Shown one piece after another: positions 55,528 through 63,541 of a stretch of DNA of 64,000 nt; the first letter of the stretch is position 1, and each line of letters opens with the position of its first letter. The position numbers and the translations under genes are program-made. The notes below the pieces were generated by a model that was not told the DNA's origin, ran no database searches, and worked only from the letters and a program-made list of their open reading frames with translations. The stretch comes from Clavaria fumosa (taxonomy: Eukaryota; Basidiomycota; Agaricomycetes; Agaricales; Clavariaceae): the NCBI GenBank assembly GCA_951802425.1, contig OX637804.1, positions 2,170,001 to 2,234,000 of the forward strand. Reading direction: 5' to 3'.

Positions 55528-56855
55528 TCACTTGGGTCCCCCTAGGAGCTTGTGAGGCCATTCTCAAGTTTGAGCATGACCTCCCTGCTGCTGGACACCC
55601 TGGGCCCTGGAAGTTGAGAGCAGCACTAGTGAAGGGTTATTGGTGGCCAGACATGGTAAAAGATGCAGATCAGTATGCCCAGGGGTGTGAGACATGCCAG
55701 CGGACGAAGCCTGACCATACCAAGTGTGCTGCCCCACTGCACCCCCATCTGGTGCCCGATGGTCCCTGGTCAGTGATCTCATGGGAGATAGTCAGTCCCC
55801 TCCCCCTCTCCTGTGGACATAACACCATCCTTGTTATTGTCGACAAATTCACAAAACGGACACTGCTAAAAGCGATCGGGCTTGACCTCACAGGACTTGG
55901 AGTGGCGCGTCTCCTCTGGGATCGAGTGTTTCGTGACCATGGAGTCCCTCACAAGGTTGTGAGTGACTGGGGGTCCCAGTTCGTGTCCTGCTTCATGAAG
56001 GAGTTCTACTCCATGATCCGGGTAAAGGCAAATCCAAGTACTGCCTTTCATCCGCAGACTGATGGACAGATGGAATGGGCGAACCAGGAGATGGAGATCT
56101 ATCTCCAGGCTTATGTGGACCATCTCCAGGATGACTGGGCTGAATGGTTGTTGACTGCTGGGTTTGCTCTTAATAATCGTGAGCACTCAGCGACAGGACA
56201 GACACCTTTCTTCCTCGATTATGGACGACACCCATGGAATGGGGGGCTCCGGCCACCTTCTGAGGTGAACCCAGCAGCAGACAAGTGGATGGCTAAGCTC
56301 ACGGAGTCCCAAAGAGCAGCCAAAGAGGCAATGGAGAAAGCGGTGGCAGCGATGAAGAAGAGCTACAATAAGGGGAAATGCTCAAGTCAGGAGTACTCTG
56401 AGGGAGATCTGGTCTGGCTGGATACTTGAAACTTGAAGATGGACCGGCCCTGTAAAAAGCTTGACAACAAGAGAGCAGGCCCCTTTGCAGTTGAGGAGAA
56501 GGTGGGACCTGCTGGGTATCGCCTCAAGCTCCCTTGGGCCTGGCACATCCATCGGGTCTTCAATGAGTTGCTGTTGACACCATACCACCCCCCTTCCTTC
56601 CCTTCTCAGAACCTGCCTCCCCCTCTGCCCCCTACGATTGATGATGACCACCTGGAGTATGATGTGGAGGTGATCCTTGATGTTAAGAAGGTGGGATGTG
56701 GGGTGAAGTACTTGGTGAAGTGGTTGGGATATCCAGTGGAGGAAAACACTTGGGAGCCCCATAGGAACCTCACTAATGTAACATTGCTTCTCCAGGACTT
56801 CTTCCTCTCCCACCCTGACAAGGCCAAGCTAGCTGGTCAGGACACCCAGCCTTAA
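55528..56855 (+). pseudogene. Element C integrase and chromodomain
   Basis: Integrase: RAALVKGYWWPDMVKDADQY, CETCQRTKPDHTK, VISWEIVSPLPLS, VSDWGSQFVSCFM (SDRG changed to SDWG) and HPQTDGQMEWANQEMEIYLQ (ERAN changed to EWAN). FFLDYGRHPWNGG keeps the CGA that became TGA in element A. A TGA at 56427-56429 separates the chromodomain frame 56433-56855 (EYDVEVILDVKKVGCGVKYL, GYPVEENTWEPHRNLTN). Confidence 0.9.
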
Positions 56856-56866
56856 GAGGGGGGTGA

Positions 56867-57153
56867 TGTTAGGATCGCTTATGTAAGCCATGCCAAAGTG
56901 CAGTTGTGGAGAAACTGGGGAGGGTTGTTGGAAGGTCACATGACCTGTGGCTGTGGTCAGATTACATAATCATAAGATCACATGACCTGGGCCTGCGCGC
57001 ATCACGTGATCCGAGGGTCCGAGCGTGGGAAAGTCGGCAAGTCCCGAGGCTCTCGCTATATACTGCGTCCTTTCCATTTTTGTACTCTTTTCCCCATATC
57101 TTAGTATTGTCATCATGACCTTACGCTTAAGTTGTGTGAGACCCAGTCTGATA
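56867..57153 (+). repeat. 3' LTR of element C
   Basis: It starts TGTTAGGATCGC and ends GTCTGATA. It is preceded by the polypurine tract CTTAAGAGGGGGGTGA (56851-56866) and followed by the TSD AGAAC. Confidence 0.93.
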
Positions 57154-57158
57154 AGAAC

Positions 57159-57331
57159 TTACCAGTTTTTTCTGGGAGCAATGCTCACACATTACTCCAG
57201 CTGAGGTCCCCTGGGCCTCCGCGATCTCCGCCGTGTGCTTCCTCCATGCCTCCTCCTCCTTCTGCTCCTGCACCGCCTTCTCTGCTGCCTCCTGGAGGGT
57301 TACCGACTCCTCCATGCTGGCCACCAGCTTC
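57159..57331 (-). pseudogene. Gene F, upstream exon, cut by element G
   Basis: On the minus strand: KLVASMEESVTLQEAAEKAV, then QEQKEEEAWRKHTAEIAEAQ and VMCEHCSQKKL, ending at a GTAAG donor. With the stack removed, the intron is 47 nt (GTAAGTTCTCC to GCTAAACTCTGGGCCAG, with a good branch site) and the next codons are GAATGCAAATGG (ECKW). The 5' part of the gene lies beyond element G, outside the window. Confidence 0.65.
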
Positions 57332-57833
57332 TGTTACGGAAAGCGGGGCCGAAGGCTCGGAGGTGCTTTCCGTCAGGTGATCGGGTGCCGGGATTATGTT
57401 AGTCCCAAGTGCCGGAATGAGAGGATCAAACGCTGTCTGGTCGATTGGGTCGAATTGGGAAATTACTCTGTCGCTGGGTCTTCCGGGACCTAGGTAAGAG
57501 CGAAGTAGGGTGGTTCTGGCTCTGTACTCGAAGTCAGAGGCTTCGAGGACTCGTTGTCTGAGATTGGCTACTCCTCGTGCGAATGCGTGCTCGAGGGCTT
57601 GTCGGTCGGGGTGATCGCGCCCAAGGATGTCGACGCAAATAGAATGACTGAACTCAGTCAGGTGGTGTGTGAGTTGCGTGATCTGTGTTCGTCGCTGAGT
57701 CAACGTCGGGTAGATCCGTCCGGAGCTTGGCGTAGTTGCTACTTCAGGCCAGGAGGAGAGGGGGTATCTCTCGTCGGCAGTAGGGAAAGCCAGTGTGATC
57801 TCACCAAAATACGATAAGGTGATAAGGGACAAG

Positions 57834-57880
57834 TGAACAACGCTAAGGGGTTTCCCATGCCACTGCACCCCTTATATACC
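57834..57880 (-). promoter_or_regulatory. Element G LTR promoter: TATA box and predicted RNA start
   Basis: GGTATATAAG (57880-57871, minus) lies about 36 bp upstream of AGCGTTGTTCA (57844-57834), the sequence whose reverse complement follows the 5' LTR. The spacing fits a TATA-driven start. Confidence 0.6.
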
Positions 57881-58226
57881 TCAGGGGAGCTGCGGGCTCC
57901 TGCGGCGCAGTCCATCGTCCGCAGCCCAAGGATGCTATCCATCTACTGCGGCGTACTCCTCCGCAGGCCTGCTCAGTCCGCAGCTGCCTGTTACTGCTCT
58001 TCGACGCAGCCGTCCTTGTGGGGCCGCGCAGCCCGCAGCTGGCCGAATGCTGCCCTACACTCTTATCTTGAACGTCATCGCCTTTCGCTTATCGGCCCAT
58101 GTGTTGCTCCGCAGTCTTCCACATGGCGCAGCTTATCTCCACATGCTCCTCCGTTTGTCATGTGCTCCTGTGTGGCGGTTTCTTCCCACCGCCTCACTTA
58201 TCTCCCGGTTCTTATCCGCCCCTCGT

Positions 58227-58763
58227 AGTATATAAGGAGGGTTTGTACCGCTTCTCTCTCCCCATCTTCTGCTATGTGCTGGGGCCCCCACAAGCTTAAC
58301 TTCCTCCCCTCCTCCAATGTCTTCCAACAAGTCGCCCCCCTCGAACTCTCTTGTGCCGCCTTTCATTGGGCGGTTCAGAGGGGAGCCGACGACCTCCTCA
58401 TTCTTACCGTTGCTCGACGATGCTACGCTTGCGGCCATCCTGGCCATTTTGCGTCGGGATGCCCTCGAGTCGTCCGCCCGGGCAACCTTATCTGTGACCT
58501 ACTCGAGGACCCCCACAGTACCGTCTTTTCTTCCATTTCTCATTTGCTTTGCTGATTTCTTTCTTGCAGAATGGGATAGCGCTCCCCCTACTCGGTGGGC
58601 CTCTCCTACCTCCTACTCCGGGTGGAACTCCACTCCCCCGCCCTCGCCTCCTCCGTCAGCCCCTGCGATGGCTACGGTGGCTTTGCCAGACGTCGAGGGC
58701 GAATATGTCCAGGTTGGGGAGTCTCCTTCTCAGTCGGTGGACGAGGATAGGCTCTGGGTCTAG
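58227..58763 (+). CDS. Antisense frame in the element G LTR with its own TATA-like box
   Basis: On the strand opposite to gag-pol, TATATAAGGAGG at 58230-58241 is followed about 76 bp later by ATG 58317 (MSSNKSPPSNSLVPPFIGRF) and an open frame of 148 codons to 58763, Ser/Pro-rich with an acidic end (SQSVDEDRLWV). A possible intron with TGCTGAT and TTCTTGCAG ends at 58570. I do not recognise the product. It may be a spurious frame in U3. Confidence 0.35.
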
Positions 58764-59027
58764 TGGCCCTAACGTCGAAGATTCCGTTTGACGTAATACA
58801 TAGTTTCTGGTTTCGGATTGGTTCTTGTATTACTTAGGTGCTTCGATCCCATAAACCAATCCCCAATGGCCATCAACAGCGAGGAGCATCTCCTCGCTCT
58901 TGATTGCCATTGGTACTTTGGTCTTCCTGTCTTTAGTGTCGCGGTTGTCCTAGTCGTGTTGCCTTTGTTGTAGTTTGCCTTAGTTACATAATCGACTTCG
59001 TCATTCTTCCCATGACAGGATTCCCCC

Positions 59028-62000
59028 TCAAGATTCCACCGGAGCCTTGCGAGGATGGGTACGTCTTCGAGACAACCACTTGAACTGTGGATGGTGGTCA
59101 TAGAAGAATGCAATGGCTTCCTCGGCGTGCGTGAGGTTTCCAGGTGGCTCCCAGGTATTGTCTGAATCTGGGTACCCCTCCCACTTCACTAAGTATTGTT
59201 TTTGATTTCGCCAAAGCCGTCCGTCTAGGATCTTCTCCACTCCATATTCCTCTTCACCTTCTACTTCCACTGGTGGGGGTCGCGCGTTCTTGTCATCCCC
59301 TTGGTATCGCGTGAGTAGGGCTACGTGGAACGTCGGGTGGACCTTTATGGTTGGTGGTAGCTTCAGTCGGTATGCCACGTTGTTGATTTTTTCCTCTATC
59401 TCATATGGCCCCAGCCACTTGTCTGCTAGAGTTTTGCTGGGCGCTGTCGTCTCCAGGTTCCTTGCATCCAGCATGACCATGTCTCCCCTGTGGTATTCTG
59501 GGGCTGGTTTGTGTCCCCGATCGTAATGTCGCTTCATCTGTTCTTTGCTCATTGCTAGCGCTGCTTTAAGTTCTTGCTGCGCTTGGCTGAGGTTGTCAGC
59601 AATCTCTTCGGCGTGTGGGGTTGCTACGTCCTTCTCGGTGAAGGTCAGGCGTGGGTGGTAGCCTCGTGTGGCGAAGAATGGTGACATCTTGGTGGACGCG
59701 TTCATCGAGTTGTTGTGTACGAACTCGGCCATTGAGACATAATCCACCCAGTCCTCCTGTCGATATTCGCAGAACAGTCGGAGGTATTGTTTTAGTTCTT
59801 GATTAGCCCTCTCCGTCTGTCCATCAGTTTGCGGGTGGTATGCCGTTGAGTAGGCCCCTTCTGTCCTTAACTTCTTGAAGATCCCTTGCATCAGATGAGA
59901 CGTGAATTGGGTCCCTCTATCTGAGACCATCGCCTCTGGGATACCATGTAACTTCCAGATGTGGTTCAGGTAAAGGTCGACTGTCTCTTCTGCGGTTGGG
60001 ATCTTGGGTAACGGGATAAAGTGGGCTTCTTTTGAGAACAGGTCGACAACTACCCATATCGCAGTATTCCCTCGCGATTTTGGTAGTTCGATGATGAAGT
60101 CGTTGGACACTACTCTCCACGGTCCTTCTGGTACTCCGAGTGGCTGTAGCTGCCCTGTGGGTTTCTGTGGTCTGATCTTTTTCCGTTGGCAAACATCGCA
60201 CTCTCGCGTGTACTCTTTGATGTCCTGAAACATCCTGGGCCACCAATAGGTTCGTGTTACTAGTTCCTGCATCCGGTGATTCCCTGGGTGTCCTGTCTCG
60301 AGTGTATCATGATGCAGTCGCAGTATTTCCCTTCGTAATCCTTCGTCCTCTGGGACATAGAGCCTCCCTCTGTTCCACAGTACTCCTTGCTCGAACTTCC
60401 AGTCTCGAGATTCCTTTCCCATGTCTTGTCTGATTTTCTGACTTTTTACGTCTCTTTCTTCTATTCTTCTGATTCTGTCTGTAAACGGGTTTTTCTCGTC
60501 TGTTTGCGTTCGTCCAGCCCCCAGTCGTAGCACCCTAACTTGTTGATTATCAATCTCTGTCGGTTTGTGATCCTCTCGTCGTGAGAGTTTGTCCGGCTTC
60601 CCGGCCAGTCGTCCTGGCCGGTGCTGTATCTTGACATCGAACCGGGTGAGGAACTGGGCCCAGCGTGCCTGTCTCCTGGTCACTGTCTGGGCCTGGTTGA
60701 AATACTGGAGGTTCTGGTGGTCAGAGTATATCACAACCTGGTGTTTTGCCCCCTCTAAGTAGTGCCGCCAGGCTTTGAGCGCTTGTATGATCGCCAGGAG
60801 TTCTTTGTCAAACACCTGGTAGTTTCGCTCAGCGGGTTTCATAGCCGCTGACCAGAAGGCCACTGGCCTAATCTTCCCGTCTACTCCTCGTTGAGAGAGG
60901 ATGGCTCCAGTGGCATAGTCAGAGGCATCACACTCAATGATAAACGGTTCTTCCAAGTTCGGAAACGCCAGTACTGGGGTCTTCTTGAACTCTTCCTTGA
61001 GTTGCTGCATGGCTATTCGCTGCTCCTCTTTCCATTCATATCGTTGCCCTTTCCTCGTCAACTTGGTCATCGGGGTCACTATCTCCGAGTATCGATCTAT
61101 GAACCTTCGGTAGAAATTGGCAAATCCTAAGAAGGCTTGTAGAGCTTTGACCGTTCTTGGTTCCGGCCAATCTAAGATTGCTTGGACCTTTCCTTCATCC
61201 ATCTGGATTTGTCCATCTCCAATGCGGAATCCAAGGTACTCTACTTCCTTCTGGAGGAAGGAGCACTTCTCTGGCTTGCAGAACAGATCGTTCTCTTCTA
61301 GTCTTCTCAGTACTTCCCGTACTAGTTGGATGTGTTCCTCTCGATCTCGAGTGAAGATGAGGATGTCGTCCAGGTATACCACGACTCCGTAATCGAGGAG
61401 GTCCCACAGTAGCGCATTCATCATTCTCTGGAAGGTCGCCGGTGCGTTGCACAGTCCGAACCCCATCACCTTTGGTTCGTACAACCCTCGTTTCGTGATG
61501 AATGCGGCTTTGTACTCATCTCCTTTCTTGATTCGTATGTTGTTGTACCCCCATCGCAAATCCAGGGCAGTGAACCATCTCGCAAAGGTGAGGCGATCCA
61601 GTAGTTCTTGTGTCAGTGGCACTGGGTAACGGTCTTTCACCGTAACTTCGTTCAACTTCCGGTAGTCGACCACCAGTCGTAGGTCTCCGTTCTTTTTCTT
61701 GATGTAGAATACTGGTGCGGCTGCTTCGGATTTCGACTCCTGGATATACCCCTTCTTAAGGTTCTCATCAATATATTCGTTCAACGCCGTTTCCTCCTTT
61801 GGCCCTAACGGGTAGCGCCTGGATCTGGGCAGTGCCGTTCCTGGTAGGAGGTTGATGGCGTGGTCCCAAGGTTTTCTTGTGGGCATTCGTTCTGACTCCT
61901 CAACCGAGAAGACCTTTCTGAAGTCTCGGAAGTCCAGCGGCACTTCTGTGTCCTTGGGTCGTGCCTTCTCTCGTTCTTCGGCGATTCGTTGGGACCAGGT

Positions 62001-62423
62001 TGACCCCGCTGCGATTCGTAGTGGGTTCGCGACCTCGGGGATGGCTACTGTTCGCCTTTGCCAATCAATCCTTGGGTTATGCTTCCGGAGCCATTCCATC
62101 CCTAGTATTATGTCGTCTTCCCCTATGTCTGCTACTAGGAATGTCTCCCAGCTTTCTTTCCCTGCGATTGTGACCTTTATTCTGGTCGAGTATCTGACCT
62201 TTCCTCCTTTGTTCGTGGTGAGGTCGATGTTGATTAGTGTAATCGGCTCCTCAAGTAGTTTCTGCCCTGTTGTCTTTGCTAGCTTCTTTGACAAGAAGTT
62301 CACGTCTGCGCCACTGTCTACTAATGCTCGTGTACTGGTTCGGGTTTCCCCTTTCCAGATTGTTATCGGAACATAAATCTGGTTTTCATAAGGGTCGGAC
62401 CGAACTACAGTACATCGAGACAC
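59028..62423 (-). CDS. Element G pol: protease, RT, RNase H, integrase, chromodomain
   Basis: 1131 uninterrupted residues from the first GTG in frame; the frame is open further upstream and overlaps gag, so translation probably comes by a -1 shift. Protease DSG 36-38 and IILGMEWL about 105-112; RT from about 200 with VVDYRKLNEVTVKDRYPVP, LDLRWGYNNIRIKKGDEYK and YLDD at 350-353; RNase H Asp499, Glu541, Asp568; integrase zinc ligands His705, His712, Cys742, Cys745; catalytic Asp775, Asp835, Glu871 (D,D-35-E); GPY/F about 1005-1040; chromodomain about 1060-1112 (YLVKWEGYPDSDNTWEPPGN). It copies RNA into DNA in virus-like particles and integrates it, probably into heterochromatin. Confidence 0.97.
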   Translation of the reverse strand: MSRCTVVRSDPYENQIYVPITIWKGETRTSTRALVDSGADVNFLSKKLAKTTGQKLLEEPITLINIDLTTNKGGKVRYSTRIKVTIAGKESWETFLVADIGEDDIILGMEWLRKHNPRIDWQRRTVAIPEVANPLRIAAGSTWSQRIAEEREKARPKDTEVPLDFRDFRKVFSVEESERMPTRKPWDHAINLLPGTALPRSRRYPLGPKEETALNEYIDENLKKGYIQESKSEAAAPVFYIKKKNGDLRLVVDYRKLNEVTVKDRYPVPLTQELLDRLTFARWFTALDLRWGYNNIRIKKGDEYKAAFITKRGLYEPKVMGFGLCNAPATFQRMMNALLWDLLDYGVVVYLDDILIFTRDREEHIQLVREVLRRLEENDLFCKPEKCSFLQKEVEYLGFRIGDGQIQMDEGKVQAILDWPEPRTVKALQAFLGFANFYRRFIDRYSEIVTPMTKLTRKGQRYEWKEEQRIAMQQLKEEFKKTPVLAFPNLEEPFIIECDASDYATGAILSQRGVDGKIRPVAFWSAAMKPAERNYQVFDKELLAIIQALKAWRHYLEGAKHQVVIYSDHQNLQYFNQAQTVTRRQARWAQFLTRFDVKIQHRPGRLAGKPDKLSRREDHKPTEIDNQQVRVLRLGAGRTQTDEKNPFTDRIRRIEERDVKSQKIRQDMGKESRDWKFEQGVLWNRGRLYVPEDEGLRREILRLHHDTLETGHPGNHRMQELVTRTYWWPRMFQDIKEYTRECDVCQRKKIRPQKPTGQLQPLGVPEGPWRVVSNDFIIELPKSRGNTAIWVVVDLFSKEAHFIPLPKIPTAEETVDLYLNHIWKLHGIPEAMVSDRGTQFTSHLMQGIFKKLRTEGAYSTAYHPQTDGQTERANQELKQYLRLFCEYRQEDWVDYVSMAEFVHNNSMNASTKMSPFFATRGYHPRLTFTEKDVATPHAEEIADNLSQAQQELKAALAMSKEQMKRHYDRGHKPAPEYHRGDMVMLDARNLETTAPSKTLADKWLGPYEIEEKINNVAYRLKLPPTIKVHPTFHVALLTRYQGDDKNARPPPVEVEGEEEYGVEKILDGRLWRNQKQYLVKWEGYPDSDNTWEPPGNLTHAEEAIAFFYDHHPQFKWLSRRRTHPRKAPVES

Positions 62424-62458
62424 TTTCGAAAGGACTGAAGGGAGTGTGGCGTCCTCCT

Positions 62459-63541
62459 TCAGTCTTGGGCAAAATCCTGCTCCTGAGCACTACCCTCCTC
62501 ATCTCCTTCTTCACTGACTGATACTTTCTTGGCATAGGTCTGGTTCGCAGTCTGCTTCTTGGGGCAATTCTTGGCCAAGTGGCCAGTTTCGTGGCATGTG
62601 AAGCATCGTCCTTCTTTAAAGTGTCTGATGCGTTCTTCTGGATTCATTCGCACTGCTCGGATCTGTCGCCCAGCTGGCCTTCGTACTAGACCGCCCCTCT
62701 CCCTCATGCGTGTGAGGATTCTTTCTTCGAATCGTAAGGCCGCATGCAGCAGGTCGGACATGCTTTCTGGTCGTGTTATATTGACCATTGCATCCTTGAT
62801 GCTCTCCTTTAGTCCGGCGTAGAACTGATGCGTCAATGCGGCTCCATTGTAATCCGTGAGTGGTGCGTCCTTCATGAAGGCTGCGTAGTAGTCAGCTACG
62901 GTGGTGGTCTGTCGGAGTTTCTCGATTCTCTGCTGCGCTTCAATCCTTGTGTCCAATGGTCCCCAGAGTCTTCTGGCCTCCCTGACTAGGGTCTCGAAGT
63001 CATCCAAAAGTGGGTCTGGGATGGCTCGCTCGAGGGACTGGAGGATTCCATAGGCCCACGGCTGAACGTTCTCTCCTTCGCAGAGTCGTAACAGGTACAT
63101 TGTCTTGTTTCGGTCTAAAGCAAAGTACCCTGGGTAGCTCTGGAAGTACACCCGCAGTTGGATTGTGAATGGCCCCCAGTTCTTCCTCTGGCCGTCGAAG
63201 GGTTTGGGTGCCGGGGGTCTCAGTCCTCTCCCATCGTCCCTCGAATCCGGGTCTGGGGCCGGGGTAGAGGTGGGGATTCGGGTTGTCCGGATTCTGAATG
63301 GGTCCGGATCAGGCCTCCACTCCTCTCCTGGGGACTCCATTTCCGGTCTGGGGATCTCCATACTCTGTTCTCCTATAATGGATGATGGCACCACCAGTGA
63401 TCCTTCCCCTCTGGGGGTTGTCGATCCCTCGATCTCTGAGGGGCCGGCGGTCAGTCCTGCCCCCGCCGGGTCTATTCTGGCTGGTGTTGCCGGCCCTTTC
63501 TTTGTTCCTATTCCGAACTTGGCCAATGTCTCTTTACTCAT
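62459..63541 (-). CDS. Element G gag
   Basis: The ATG at 63541 is the first AUG of the predicted RNA. 360 residues: a Pro-rich, acidic N-terminus, then the capsid (PFDGQRKNWGPFTIQLRVYF, YLLRLCEGENVQPWAYGILQ, IEKLRQTTTVADYYAAFMKD, HQFYAGLKESIKDAM) and one zinc knuckle CFTCHETGHLAKNC at about 318-331. It ends EQDFAQD at 62459. pol is in the -1 frame relative to gag. Gag forms the particle shell and binds the RNA. Confidence 0.95.
   Translation of the reverse strand: MSKETLAKFGIGTKKGPATPARIDPAGAGLTAGPSEIEGSTTPRGEGSLVVPSSIIGEQSMEIPRPEMESPGEEWRPDPDPFRIRTTRIPTSTPAPDPDSRDDGRGLRPPAPKPFDGQRKNWGPFTIQLRVYFQSYPGYFALDRNKTMYLLRLCEGENVQPWAYGILQSLERAIPDPLLDDFETLVREARRLWGPLDTRIEAQQRIEKLRQTTTVADYYAAFMKDAPLTDYNGAALTHQFYAGLKESIKDAMVNITRPESMSDLLHAALRFEERILTRMRERGGLVRRPAGRQIRAVRMNPEERIRHFKEGRCFTCHETGHLAKNCPKKQTANQTYAKKVSVSEEGDEEGSAQEQDFAQD

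Larger units (their letters stand above)
14100..57153 (+). mobile_element. Element C: Ty3/gypsy chromovirus, split by giant element D
   Basis: The LTRs are 14100-14388 and 56867-57153 (TG to TA ends), with the 5-bp TSD AGAAC at 14095-14099 and 57154-57158. gag starts on the left and, after element D, the same frame resumes at 53131. LTR identity is roughly 95% by eye, most differences being transitions at CpG. It sits inside a 47-nt intron of gene F. Without D it is about 5.6 kb. It is the same family as element A. Confidence 0.93.
57332..59017 (-). repeat. 3' LTR of element G (1686 bp)
   Basis: In element sense it starts TGTCATGGGAAG and ends CTTTCCGTAACA. U3 is about 59017-57845, with TATATAAGG at 57880-57872. 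R-U5 is about 57844-57332. A polypurine tract (TTGAGGGGGAATCC, 59031-59018) precedes it. Confidence 0.92.

Noticed and set aside
57185..57868. 227-residue minus frame as one host gene
   Set aside because: It joins ORF0 of the element G LTR to a non-native frame of gene F across the LTR boundary at 57332; a fusion made by the insertion.
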